Shown: piece by piece, positions 1-6,908 of the stretch | Layout: every line of letters begins with the position of its first letter | Numbering within the stretch: the first letter of the stretch is position 1 | Origin: an uncultured Clostridia bacterium | Lineage (GTDB): Bacteria > Bacillota > Clostridia > TANB77 > CAG-508 | Length of the DNA: 36,993 nt | Assembly: GCA_944390965.1 (NCBI GenBank) | Contig: CALXRW010000015.1 | Span: 1-36,993 of the forward strand | Direction of reading: 5' to 3' | Notes under the pieces: generated by a model | Told to the model about the DNA's origin: nothing | The model's database searches: none | Seen by the model: the letters and a program-made list of their open reading frames with translations, nothing else | Program-made: the position numbers and the translations under genes

Positions 1-9
1 ATATATGAA

Positions 10-47
10 AATAATTCGGGTCAGCGTTTTCGCTGATCCGAATTATT
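10..47. terminator. Hairpin at window edge, possible terminator
   Basis: A 17-bp stem (10-26 with 31-47) closes on a TTTT loop, with one G/A difference that would be a G:U wobble in RNA. There is no long T-run directly after it. It may end a gene lying left of the window. Confidence 0.45.
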
Positions 48-110
48 AGCCTATTTATTAATAATATATGTGTATATGACTGGTATTTCCGCATGCCTAA
101 GAAATGACAA

Positions 111-156
111 GAACCCTCAGTCGCCTAAATGCGACAGCTCCCTTACATAAGGGAGC
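111..156. repeat. REP-like double hairpin repeat
   Basis: Two hairpins follow each other: GTCGC/GCGAC (120-124 with 131-135) and GCTCCCTT/AAGGGAGC (137-144 with 149-156), preceded by CCCTCA. The arrangement resembles a short dispersed intergenic repeat that I recall from gut Clostridia, which is memory and not a search. It lies just past the stop of the minus-strand transporter gene and could also stop its transcript. Confidence 0.55.
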
Positions 157-184
157 CGAGAACAGGGGTAAAAAAACAAACATC

Positions 185-1042
185 TTAAATAGGGTTTACA
201 TGAACAATAGCCTTTGAAATTTTTTCTAGTTTACAGATATCTCTTTCTAAACTATCTGCTAAATTGTGGCTGGCAAAAGTGGATAGATTTCCATCTACAT
301 AAATCGTTAAAAATACAACATATTGGTATCCAATAGGGGTAGAATAAAATTCATCTACCTTTTTAATATCTTTATAGCTGTGTACTAAATCTAGAATAAT
401 ATCTTTTGTATTTTCATCAATAGAAATATCCATTAAAATATTGTAACTTCCAATAAAAAGTTTAATTCCTGTGATACAAATCCATATAGAAATACCAATT
501 CCAACTACTCCATCTAACCAGTGAATACCAATTAAAGTTGCTAAAATAGAAAGTAATGTAAAAGTAGTAACAATACAATCATTTCTATGATCTTCATAAG
601 AAGCATTTAGCAAAATATTATTATGTTTTTTGGCTAAACGATAGGTGTATAAAAATAAAATAGATTTTAATAAAATTGTAACAATACAAACAATAACCAG
701 TAACCATGAAAAAGTAAGTTCACTACCATTTATTAAAGTGTAAATAGAATCAAATAAAAGTTTTAATGCTACTAAAATCATGGATAAACTAATGAATAAA
801 GAGAAAATGTATTCTGCTTTTCCATGACCTAGATTATGGGTATTATCCTCAGGTTCTCTTGCAATTTTATTTCCAATAAAAGTCATTAAAGAAGCGAAGA
901 TATCAGAAGCACTATTAACACTATCAGCAATCATAGCTTGGCTTTTAAATAAAAAACCAACAGCAGCTTTAATGCAAAGTAAGAAAATATTTCCTAAAAT
1001 TCCCAATAATCCTACTCTCTTAGCAGCAATGTATCGATCCAT
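185..1042 (-). CDS. Cation diffusion facilitator (CDF) family metal transporter
   Basis: The 285-residue membrane protein should export a divalent cation (Zn, Mn, Fe or Co) in exchange for protons. The N-terminal part is hydrophobic with the family pattern of acidic residues in TM2 (D40, D47), the HNLGHGKAE loop (69-77) typical of CDF proteins, and D151/D155 in TM5. The last ~80 residues form the cytoplasmic CDF domain. The start is supported by AAGGAG eight bases upstream. The gene stands alone; a palindromic repeat begins 22 bp upstream of its start, so its promoter probably lies in or beyond that repeat. The transported metal cannot be decided from sequence alone. Confidence 0.9.
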   Translation of the reverse strand: MDRYIAAKRVGLLGILGNIFLLCIKAAVGFLFKSQAMIADSVNSASDIFASLMTFIGNKIAREPEDNTHNLGHGKAEYIFSLFISLSMILVALKLLFDSIYTLINGSELTFSWLLVIVCIVTILLKSILFLYTYRLAKKHNNILLNASYEDHRNDCIVTTFTLLSILATLIGIHWLDGVVGIGISIWICITGIKLFIGSYNILMDISIDENTKDIILDLVHSYKDIKKVDEFYSTPIGYQYVVFLTIYVDGNLSTFASHNLADSLERDICKLEKISKAIVHVNPI

Positions 1043-1063
1043 TATAATTCTCCTTTTTTATTG

Positions 1064-1301
1064 CATAGGAAACGCTATGAAATTTCGAAATTTCACAGCA
1101 CGAAGTGAAAATAAAATGCTCTGGCACATGACCTTATATTTTTCCATAAAACTCTCAAGGTTCAAGGAGTAATCCGGCAGCGGAAGGCTGTTCGAGCTTT
1201 TATTTCAAAATATAAGGTCATGAGCCGGATATATAAAAAATTTTATTTTCAAAAGAAAAATCGTCAGATTTTTCCGGAGCAACAAGGTTAAGTTACCTAT
1301 G
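1064..1301 (-). repeat. Palindromic MITE-like element, copy 1 (core on minus strand)
   Basis: The ends are near-perfect inverted repeats, CATAGGAAAC (1064-1073) and GTTACCTATG (1292-1301). Inside are GAAAATAAAAT/ATTTTATTTTC arms, a 20-bp stem (1123-1142 with 1207-1226, one mismatch), and a core at 1148-1201 that is the reverse complement of the cores in the copies near 8.4 kb and 24.9 kb. No open reading frame spans it. It fills most of the 384-bp gap between the CDF gene and the next gene. Confidence 0.8.
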
Positions 1302-1310
1302 TTTTCGTGC

Positions 1311-1350
1311 GATTGCGAAGCAATCTGTACATGTGGCGAAGCCACTTTTC
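1311..1350 (+). terminator. Twin GAA-loop hairpins, second followed by TTTT
   Basis: GATTGC-GAA-GCAATC (1311-1325) is followed by GTGGC-GAA-GCCAC (1333-1345) and TTTT. Both are tight stems and could be a repeat fragment, a terminator, or both. Confidence 0.4.
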
Positions 1351-1426
1351 TTAAATTCAATAAAATATATTATAGCATTGACATTTAAAATATGCAATTA
1401 TATAATAAGAAAAAAGAAAAAAAGGA

Positions 1427-1624
1427 ATGAAGAATGTGCAATTATTTTTAAATATATTAGGAATCATTGTAGGAACGATAGGAGTAGTAATGGTATATGA
1501 TGCAAGACCAATCACTTCAAAGTTTTTTAGCTTTGGTGATCAAAATGAAGCTTCACTTGGATTAAAAATGATAGGTTTTATTATTGCCGTAATAGGAGCA
1601 ATTATTGTAATATGTAATCAATGA
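1427..1624 (+). CDS. Conserved small membrane protein, function unknown
   Basis: The 65-residue protein has two hydrophobic segments (about 5-23 and 45-63) joined by a polar loop containing YDARPI and FGDQNEAS. I recall short clostridial proteins with this loop near valS, but I know of no assigned function. The ATG at 1427 directly abuts the AAAGGA ribosome binding site; a GTG at 1436 would have better spacing (9 nt) and may be the real start, giving 62 residues. A terminator hairpin follows the stop by about 15 bp. Confidence 0.7.
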   Translation: MKNVQLFLNILGIIVGTIGVVMVYDARPITSKFFSFGDQNEASLGLKMIGFIIAVIGAIIVICNQ

Positions 1625-1638
1625 AATTAAAAAAACAA

Positions 1639-1670
1639 AACGTTGAAATTACAGTTGTATTTTCAACGTT
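1639..1670. terminator. Bidirectional terminator between convergent small genes
   Basis: A perfect 10-bp stem, AACGTTGAAA (1639-1648) with TTTCAACGTT (1661-1670). On the minus strand it is followed by TTTTGTTTTTTT, a good terminator for the 82-residue gene; on plus only TCATTTT follows. Confidence 0.75.
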
Positions 1671-1692
1671 TCATTTTGGGGCTAGGTATCAT

Positions 1693-1941
1693 TCACTTTT
1701 TCAAGTAAATGGTAATCCCATTCTTGGGCTTGACATTGATGCGAAACCCAAGATTGTCAAAAGCCCTTTTCAGGAGCCGATTGCTATATCTACCATAAAG
1801 GTGGATATTTACCTTGCTGGGGAGTTCATAGTATCCGGACAATGCCATTGCGATGTCTGCATAAAGCAGAGCTTGTGTAAAGCGTTCTTGCTGAATTGAC
1901 TGTTTTATCAATTCATCAATCCGTTTAGACAATTCCTCCAT
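1693..1941 (-). CDS. Hypothetical 82-residue protein
   Basis: I do not recognise this protein. It starts at an ATG at 1941, eight bases after AAGGAG; an upstream in-frame ATG at 1959 overlaps that ribosome binding site and is unlikely. The N-terminal half is helical and charged (KRIDELIKQSIQQERF), followed by a stretch containing YYELPSKVNIHLYGRY and a basic C-terminus. It has no signal peptide, membrane segment or cysteine pair. It looks somewhat less AT-rich than its neighbours, has its own terminator, and sits between repeats, which fits a mobile or cargo-type gene, but that is inference. Confidence 0.6.
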   Translation of the reverse strand: MEELSKRIDELIKQSIQQERFTQALLYADIAMALSGYYELPSKVNIHLYGRYSNRLLKRAFDNLGFRINVKPKNGITIYLKK

Positions 1942-2020
1942 TTTCAAAGCTCCTTTCAAAAAAAGAATAAATTTATTATAGCATGTTTAACATAAAACTG
2001 CAAATGTGTTTGCAAAACTA

Positions 2021-2049
2021 TTTACAAAATGCAAGAAACATGTTATACT
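2021..2049 (+). promoter_or_regulatory. Sigma-A promoter for the valS T-box leader
   Basis: TTTACA (2021-2026), a 17-bp spacer and TATACT (2044-2049), placed just upstream of the T-box leader. Confidence 0.8.
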
Positions 2050-2055
2050 GATACC

Positions 2056-2303
2056 ATTAAAAAGTAAAAACGAGGAAGAAGAGGAGTAGGCTTTTCAAAC
2101 CTAACAGAGAAAAAGAGTCAGAGGCTGGAAGCTCTTTTGAGGAAAGATTTGCCCAAGGTAGCTTTGGAGTTAATATATTGAAATAATAGTAAATATATTC
2201 GCTTAAGCAGCGTTATTAGCTTATGGAGAAATTATTTTACAAAAATAATAATTAAGGTGGTACCGTGAGAAGACCTCGCCCTTATGATGGGTGAGGTCTT
2301 TTT
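2056..2303 (+). promoter_or_regulatory. T-box riboswitch, valine specifier
   Basis: This leader controls valS by reading uncharged tRNA-Val. The T-box sequence AAGGTGGTACCGTG is at 2254-2267. It is followed by a terminator with an 11-bp stem (2271-2281 with 2289-2299, one G:U) and TTTTT. The specifier triplet is read as GTA at 2158-2160 in the context CCAAGGTAGCTTTGGAG, matching valine and the downstream gene. Boundaries of the leader start are approximate. Confidence 0.92.
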
Positions 2304-2328
2304 GTAAAAAGAAAGGAATGTGATAAAA

Positions 2329-2523
2329 ATGGAAAGACCAAGTAGAAGTAAAATTTTTAAGGAAACAATAAAGAAAAGAAGTGAACAGAGGGACGGAGCT
2401 TTTGTACAGTCCATCTGTACAAAAACTCCGTCCCCCTGTTCAGGAAAAGGAAAAACTGTAATAGGAGATAAGCCATATACTAATATGAGAAAGGAGAAGA
2501 AAAATGACGAAATTAGCAGATAG
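2329..2523 (+). CDS. Possible small ORF between T-box and valS
   Basis: An open frame of 64 codons begins with ATG at 2329 after a spaced AAAGGA and overlaps the valS start by 20 bp. Its first 18 residues are basic (MERPSRSKIFKETIKKRS), but the middle is encoded by the palindromic repeat at 2382-2442 and so is probably not ancestral protein sequence. It may be a remnant, a leader peptide, or chance. No function is claimed. Confidence 0.2.
   Translation: MERPSRSKIFKETIKKRSEQRDGAFVQSICTKTPSPCSGKGKTVIGDKPYTNMRKEKKNDEISR
2382..2442. repeat. GAACAGAGGGACGG palindrome, copy 1
   Basis: A 28-bp inverted repeat (2382-2409 with 2415-2442, two mismatches) with a 5-nt loop, beginning TGAACAGAGGGACGG. 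The same palindrome recurs after valS at 5153. It sits in the valS leader between the T-box terminator and the start codon. Confidence 0.85.
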
Positions 2524-5146
2524 GTTTAATCCAAAAGATTTTGAAAATCGCATTTATGAAAATTGGGAGAAAAAGGGATATTTTAAAGCAAGCCCAGATA
2601 AGAATAAAAAACCATATACGATTGTAATTCCGCCTCCTAATATTACAGGAAAATTGCATATGGGACATGCACTAGATGAAACTTTACAAGATATCTTAAT
2701 TCGCTATAAAAGAATGGATGGATATAATGCATTATGGGTACCTGGAACAGACCATGCAGCTATTGCAACAGAAGCTAAAATTGTAGCAAAAATGAAAGAA
2801 GAAGGTGTTACAAAAGAAGAACTAGGAAGAGAAGAATTTTTAAGAAGAGCATGGGAATGGAAAAAAGAATATGGTGGAGCAATTTTACAGCAATTAAAGA
2901 AATTAGGATGTTCATGCGATTGGGAAAAAGAAAGATTTACCATGGACGAAGGTTTATCTAATGCTGTAAAAACGGTATTTATTAAATTATACGATGATAA
3001 TTTAATTTATAAAGGCAAAAGAATGATTAATTGGTGCCCTACATGTCATACATCTATATCAGATGCGGAAGTAGAGTTTGAAGAAGAGGATACAAAGTTA
3101 TGGTATATTAAATATCAAATAAAAGATAGTGACCAATTTATTATTGTTGCTACAACAAGACCTGAGACAATGTTAGGAGACACAGCAATAGCTGTTCATC
3201 CAGAAGATGAAAGATATAAAAATTTAATAGGAAAATCAGCTATTCTTCCTATTATGAATAAAGAAATTCCTATTATAGGGGACGAATTTGTTGAAAAAGA
3301 ATTTGGAACTGGTGCTGTTAAAATTACACCAGCACATGATACAAATGACTACGAAGCAGGACTAAAACATCATTTGGAAATCATAGAAGTATTTGACGAA
3401 GATTTTAGAATGGGAGATTTAGTACCAGAATATAAAGGACTAGAACTATTAGAAGCAAGGAAACGCATTGTAGAAAAATTAAAAGAATTAGGTGTTTTAG
3501 TAAAAATAGAAAACTATAAACATAATGTAGGAAAGTGTTATCGTTGTCACCATACAGTAGAACCAAAAATTTCTGAGCAATGGTTTGTTAGAATGGAACC
3601 ACTTGCAAAACCTGCTATAGAAGCAGTAAAAAATGGCGAAATAAAATTTATTCCAGATAGATTTGAAAAAACTTATTATAATTGGATGAACAATATTAAA
3701 GATTGGTGTATTTCAAGGCAATTATGGTGGGGACATAGAATACCTGCCTATTACTGCGAAAATTGTGGAGAAATGATGGTAGAAAAGGAAATGCCACAAA
3801 AATGTAGTAAATGCGGTAATACTCACTTAAAACAGGATGAAGATACATTAGATACTTGGTTTAGTTCTGCACTTTGGCCATTTTCTGTATTAGGTTGGCC
3901 AGAAAAAACAGAAGAATTAAAATATTTTTATCCAACAGATACTTTAGTAACAGGTTATGATATTATATTCTTCTGGGTGGCAAGAATGATATTTTCTGGA
4001 ATTGAACACATGGGACAAGTACCATTTAAAAATGTTTTATTCCATGGATTAGTAAGAGACAGTCAAGGAAGAAAAATGTCGAAAAGCCTTGGAAATGGAA
4101 TAGACCCATTAGAAATTATAGATAAATTTGGAACAGATAGTTTAAGATTTTCATTAGTATTGGGAACAACACCAGGAAATGATATTCGTTATTCAGAAGA
4201 AAAATTAGAAGCAGCTGGAAATTTTGCAAATAAAATATGGAATGCATCTAAATTTGTTTTAATGAATTTAGAAGGTATAGAAGAAGAAAAACTTTTAGGA
4301 GAAATAGATGCTTCTAAATTGGCAATAGAAGACAAATGGATACTATCGAAACAAAATCAAATTATAAAAGAAGTAAGAAATAATCTAGATAAATTTGAAT
4401 TGGGAATAGCTTTAGAAAAAATATATAATTTTATTTGGGACGAATTCTGCGATTGGTATATAGAAATGGTTAAACCAAGATTATATAATAAAGAGAATCC
4501 TTCTAGAGAAACGGCTGCATGGGTGTTAAACAAGGTGCTAGGAAATTCTTTAAAATTATTACATCCATTTATGCCATTTATAACAGAGGAAGTATACACA
4601 AAATTATATCACAAAGATGAAAGCATTATGATTGCTCAATATCCACAATATGAGCAAGAACAAGGATTTGAAAAAGAAGAAAAACAAATAGAACAAATGA
4701 AAGAAGTAATAACTGGAATTAGAAATGTAAGAACAAGTATGAATGTGCATCCTTCTAAAAAGGCAAAATTAATTTTTATTGGAAATGAGTGGAAAGATGC
4801 AATATTACAATCACAAGAATTCCTAAAAAAACTAGGCTTTAGTGAAGAAATTATGATAAAGGAAAAAGAAGAGGGAATCCCAGAAAATAGCGTATCAGTT
4901 GTTACTTCCAGTATGAAATTATTTATTCCTTTTGAGGATTTAGTAGATATTGAGGAAGAAAAACAAAGATTACAAAAGGAAAAAGAAAAGGTATTAGTAG
5001 AAAAAGAAAAAACAGATAAAATGTTATCTAATCCAGGATTTTTAGCAAAAGCACCAGAGACAAAAGTAAAGGAAGAAAAAGAAAAATTAAAGAAATTTAA
5101 TGAAATGATAGAAACAATAGATGAAAGATTGAAGAAATTAAAATAG
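2504..5146 (+). CDS. valS: Valyl-tRNA synthetase
   Basis: Charges tRNA-Val with valine in the cytoplasm. The 880-residue class Ia enzyme shows the nucleotide-binding signature PPPNITGKLHMGHA (43-56), the KMSKS loop at 524-528, an inserted CP1 editing region containing TTRPETMLGDTA, zinc-type cysteine pairs (CPTC; CENC with CSKC), the anticodon-binding domain and a C-terminal lysine/glutamate-rich coiled-coil arm typical of ValRS. Length is normal for the family. AAGGAG lies nine bases before the ATG. Expression is controlled by the upstream valine T-box. The following gene is spoIIAA after about 250 bp, with a palindromic repeat just past the stop. Confidence 0.98.
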   Translation: MTKLADRFNPKDFENRIYENWEKKGYFKASPDKNKKPYTIVIPPPNITGKLHMGHALDETLQDILIRYKRMDGYNALWVPGTDHAAIATEAKIVAKMKEEGVTKEELGREEFLRRAWEWKKEYGGAILQQLKKLGCSCDWEKERFTMDEGLSNAVKTVFIKLYDDNLIYKGKRMINWCPTCHTSISDAEVEFEEEDTKLWYIKYQIKDSDQFIIVATTRPETMLGDTAIAVHPEDERYKNLIGKSAILPIMNKEIPIIGDEFVEKEFGTGAVKITPAHDTNDYEAGLKHHLEIIEVFDEDFRMGDLVPEYKGLELLEARKRIVEKLKELGVLVKIENYKHNVGKCYRCHHTVEPKISEQWFVRMEPLAKPAIEAVKNGEIKFIPDRFEKTYYNWMNNIKDWCISRQLWWGHRIPAYYCENCGEMMVEKEMPQKCSKCGNTHLKQDEDTLDTWFSSALWPFSVLGWPEKTEELKYFYPTDTLVTGYDIIFFWVARMIFSGIEHMGQVPFKNVLFHGLVRDSQGRKMSKSLGNGIDPLEIIDKFGTDSLRFSLVLGTTPGNDIRYSEEKLEAAGNFANKIWNASKFVLMNLEGIEEEKLLGEIDASKLAIEDKWILSKQNQIIKEVRNNLDKFELGIALEKIYNFIWDEFCDWYIEMVKPRLYNKENPSRETAAWVLNKVLGNSLKLLHPFMPFITEEVYTKLYHKDESIMIAQYPQYEQEQGFEKEEKQIEQMKEVITGIRNVRTSMNVHPSKKAKLIFIGNEWKDAILQSQEFLKKLGFSEEIMIKEKEEGIPENSVSVVTSSMKLFIPFEDLVDIEEEKQRLQKEKEKVLVEKEKTDKMLSNPGFLAKAPETKVKEEKEKLKKFNEMIETIDERLKKLK

Positions 5147-5152
5147 CTTTTG

Positions 5153-5250
5153 TGAACAGAGGGACGGAGTTTTTGTACAGATGAACTGTACAAAAGCTCC
5201 GTCCCTCTGTTCACCGTCCCTCTGTTCACGTCCCTTTGTTCACCCTTTGT
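5153..5250. repeat. GAACAGAGGGACGG palindrome, copy 2, with degenerate end copies
   Basis: A perfect or near-perfect 28-bp stem (5153-5180 with 5186-5213) has the same sequence as the copy at 2382. Its right end is then repeated with decay: CCGTCCCTCTGTTCA, CGTCCCTTTGTTCA, CCCTTTGTTCA, ending in TTTTT. It begins six bases after the valS stop and could double as its terminator. Confidence 0.85.
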
Positions 5251-5266
5251 TCATTTTTAAGGAAAA

Positions 5267-5341
5267 TGTCGAAAACTTCTTATAAATCGATAAAACTTCT
5301 TATGATTTGCTATTGGAAAAATATGGTAAAAGAGATATAAT
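5267..5341 (+). promoter_or_regulatory. Promoter of the spoIIA operon with possible Spo0A boxes
   Basis: TTGGAA (5313-5318), 17 bp, TATAAT (5336-5341) forms a sigma-A-like promoter. Upstream lies TGTCGAAAA (5267-5275), close to the Spo0A box consensus, followed by a direct repeat AAAACTTCTTAT (5272-5283 and 5292-5303) with a 20-bp period; the second copy is preceded by AATCGATAA. In Bacillus the operon uses sigma-H with Spo0A; Spo0A control here is inference. Confidence 0.55.
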
Positions 5342-5400
5342 ACAAAATAGTAAATGGACAAGATGATTAAGTTTAAGAGACTAGAAAGGAAGTGGAGAAA

Positions 5401-5733
5401 ATGAATTGTATTTATACACCATCTAGCAAACTGCTTACACTGGAAATTACAGAAGAAATTGATCATCATACAGCAGAAAAAATAAGGAGGAGAGCTGATT
5501 ATGAAATTCAAAGACACATGCCTAGAAAAACTATATTTGATTTTAATAGTGTCACTTTCATGGATAGTGCAGGAATAGGAATGATTATTGGAAGGTACAA
5601 AATGGCAGCAAATTTTGGAGGAACATTGGAGATTGTTAATGTAAAACCAAGTATTAAAAGAATATTGGAAATGTCCGGAATTTTTAAACTTGTAGAAATA
5701 AAGGAGAATATAGTAAATGAAAAATTTGTATGA
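5401..5733 (+). CDS. spoIIAA: Anti-sigma-F factor antagonist SpoIIAA
   Basis: The 110-residue STAS-domain protein releases sigma-F by binding the SpoIIAB anti-sigma factor when dephosphorylated. The phosphorylatable serine is S56 in the motif [15 protein letters not shown], matching the known DSSG/DSAG position. The ATG at 5401 has GGAAGTGGAG upstream; an in-frame GTG at 5392 is too close to its own ribosome binding site. It is first in the spoIIAA-spoIIAB-sigF operon and overlaps spoIIAB by 17 bp, suggesting coupled translation of these stoichiometric partners. Confidence 0.96.
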   Translation: MNCIYTPSSKLLTLEITEEIDHHTAEKIRRRADYEIQRHMPRKTIFDFNSVTFMDSAGIGMIIGRYKMAANFGGTLEIVNVKPSIKRILEMSGIFKLVEIKENIVNEKFV

Positions 5734-6151
5734 AAATGAAATGAGACTAGAATTTTTGAGCAAATCTAATAATGAAGCATTTGCTAGAATTACGGTTGCT
5801 GCATTTGCCTCTCAATTAGACCCTACCATAGAACAATTGGCAGATATTAAAACAGCAGTTTCAGAAGCGGTAACTAATTGCATTATTCATGCTTACGAAG
5901 AAAAGGAAGGAATCATTAAAATAGTTTGTAAATTGTTTGCTGATTCCATTGTAATTGAAATATCAGATACAGGAAGAGGAATTGAAAACATCGAAGAAGC
6001 AAAAAAACCATTATATACTTCTAAACCGAATTTGGAGAGATCAGGTATGGGATTTACAATTATGGAAAGTTTTATGGATGAAATGAATGTAGAATCTGTA
6101 CTTGGTTTAGGAACCAAAGTAACTATGAAAAAAATCATTACAAAAGAATAA
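5717..6151 (+). CDS. spoIIAB: Anti-sigma-F factor / serine kinase SpoIIAB
   Basis: Binds and inhibits sigma-F and phosphorylates SpoIIAA on serine. The 144-residue protein has the GHKL kinase boxes: N-box around E50-N54 (EAVTN), G1 box DTGRGI (84-89) and G2-like RSGMGF (108-113), with no histidine-kinase phosphoacceptor domain. Length matches the family. The gene starts inside spoIIAA, with AAGGAGAATATAGTAA just before the ATG, and is followed by sigF after 22 bp. Confidence 0.97.
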   Translation: MKNLYENEMRLEFLSKSNNEAFARITVAAFASQLDPTIEQLADIKTAVSEAVTNCIIHAYEEKEGIIKIVCKLFADSIVIEISDTGRGIENIEEAKKPLYTSKPNLERSGMGFTIMESFMDEMNVESVLGLGTKVTMKKIITKE

Positions 6152-6173
6152 AACAGATTTTAAAGGAGCAATT

Positions 6174-6893
6174 ATGTATTTAACGGAAACAGAAGAAATT
6201 CTGGAAGCACAGAGGGGAAATGAAGAGGTATTAGGAAAAATTCTACAAAAAAATAATGGGCTAATATGGAGCATTATAAAAAGATTTACAGGAAGGGGTT
6301 ATGAAGTAGATGATTTGTATCAAATAGGCTGTATTGGATTTATAAAAGCAATTCAAAGATTTGATACAAAATATGATGTAAAAATATCTACCTATGCAGT
6401 ACCCTATATTTTAGGAGAAGTTAAACGTTTTTTAAGAGATGATGGACCAATTAAAATAAGTAGAAGTACAAAAGAATTAGCAGGTAAAATCAGAGAAATA
6501 CAACATCGATATTTAAATGATAAAGGAGAAGAAATTACCATTGGAGAAATTGCGAAACAATTAAAAACAACAAAAGAAGAAGTAGCAATGGCACTAGAGA
6601 GTATGAACCCATTAACATCCATAAATGAAGAAGTTTATGGAGAAGAAAATAATGGAGAAAGTAAAATAAATTTTATCCATAATGATATAGATGAAGCAGA
6701 AAAAATTGTAAATCATTTAGCTGTTAGAGAATTTATTCAGGACTTAGAAGAAAGGGAGAGGAAGATTATTTTGCTACGATATTACCAAGAAAAAACACAA
6801 ACAGAAGTAGCAAAAATGCTAGGAATTTCACAAGTGCAAGTATCCAGAATGGAAAAGAAAATTTTATTAGCTATGAGAGAGAAAATAGGCTAA
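6174..6893 (+). CDS. sigF: Forespore sigma factor SigF
   Basis: The first compartment-specific RNA polymerase sigma factor of sporulation. The 239-residue sigma-70-family protein has region 2 with DDLYQIGCIGFIKAIQRFD (about 42-60) and the STYAVPYILGEVKRFLRDDG promoter-melting segment, region 3, and a region 4 helix-turn-helix with TQTEVAKMLGISQVQVSRME near the C-terminus. Length and order after spoIIAA and spoIIAB distinguish it from SigE and SigG. AAAGGAG precedes the ATG at 6174. Confidence 0.96.
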   Translation: MYLTETEEILEAQRGNEEVLGKILQKNNGLIWSIIKRFTGRGYEVDDLYQIGCIGFIKAIQRFDTKYDVKISTYAVPYILGEVKRFLRDDGPIKISRSTKELAGKIREIQHRYLNDKGEEITIGEIAKQLKTTKEEVAMALESMNPLTSINEEVYGEENNGESKINFIHNDIDEAEKIVNHLAVREFIQDLEERERKIILLRYYQEKTQTEVAKMLGISQVQVSRMEKKILLAMREKIG

Positions 6894-6908
6894 AGGATGT
6901 GAGAAGAT

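Noticed and set aside
972-1172. 66-codon plus-strand frame across the palindromic element
   Set aside because: It crosses from antisense of the CDF gene into the repeat and has no ribosome binding site.
1064-1301. Integron attC site or group II intron reading of the palindromic element
   Set aside because: attC sites conserve the ends and vary the middle, the opposite of this element; no integrase, reverse transcriptase or intron domain V motif is visible.
1621-1899. 92-codon plus-strand frame opposite the 82-residue gene
   Set aside because: It begins at the stop of the small membrane gene and runs through the terminator hairpin. The minus-strand frame has a proper ribosome binding site and a more protein-like sequence.
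4636-5229. 197-codon open frame on minus opposite the end of valS
   Set aside because: It is a shadow of the valS lysine/glutamate-rich coiled coil plus the palindromic repeat; the translation is serine/phenylalanine-rich with no ribosome binding site.
5257-5763. 168-codon minus-strand frame opposite spoIIAA
   Set aside because: Shadow frame opposite an unmistakable gene and its promoter; low-complexity phenylalanine/tyrosine content.
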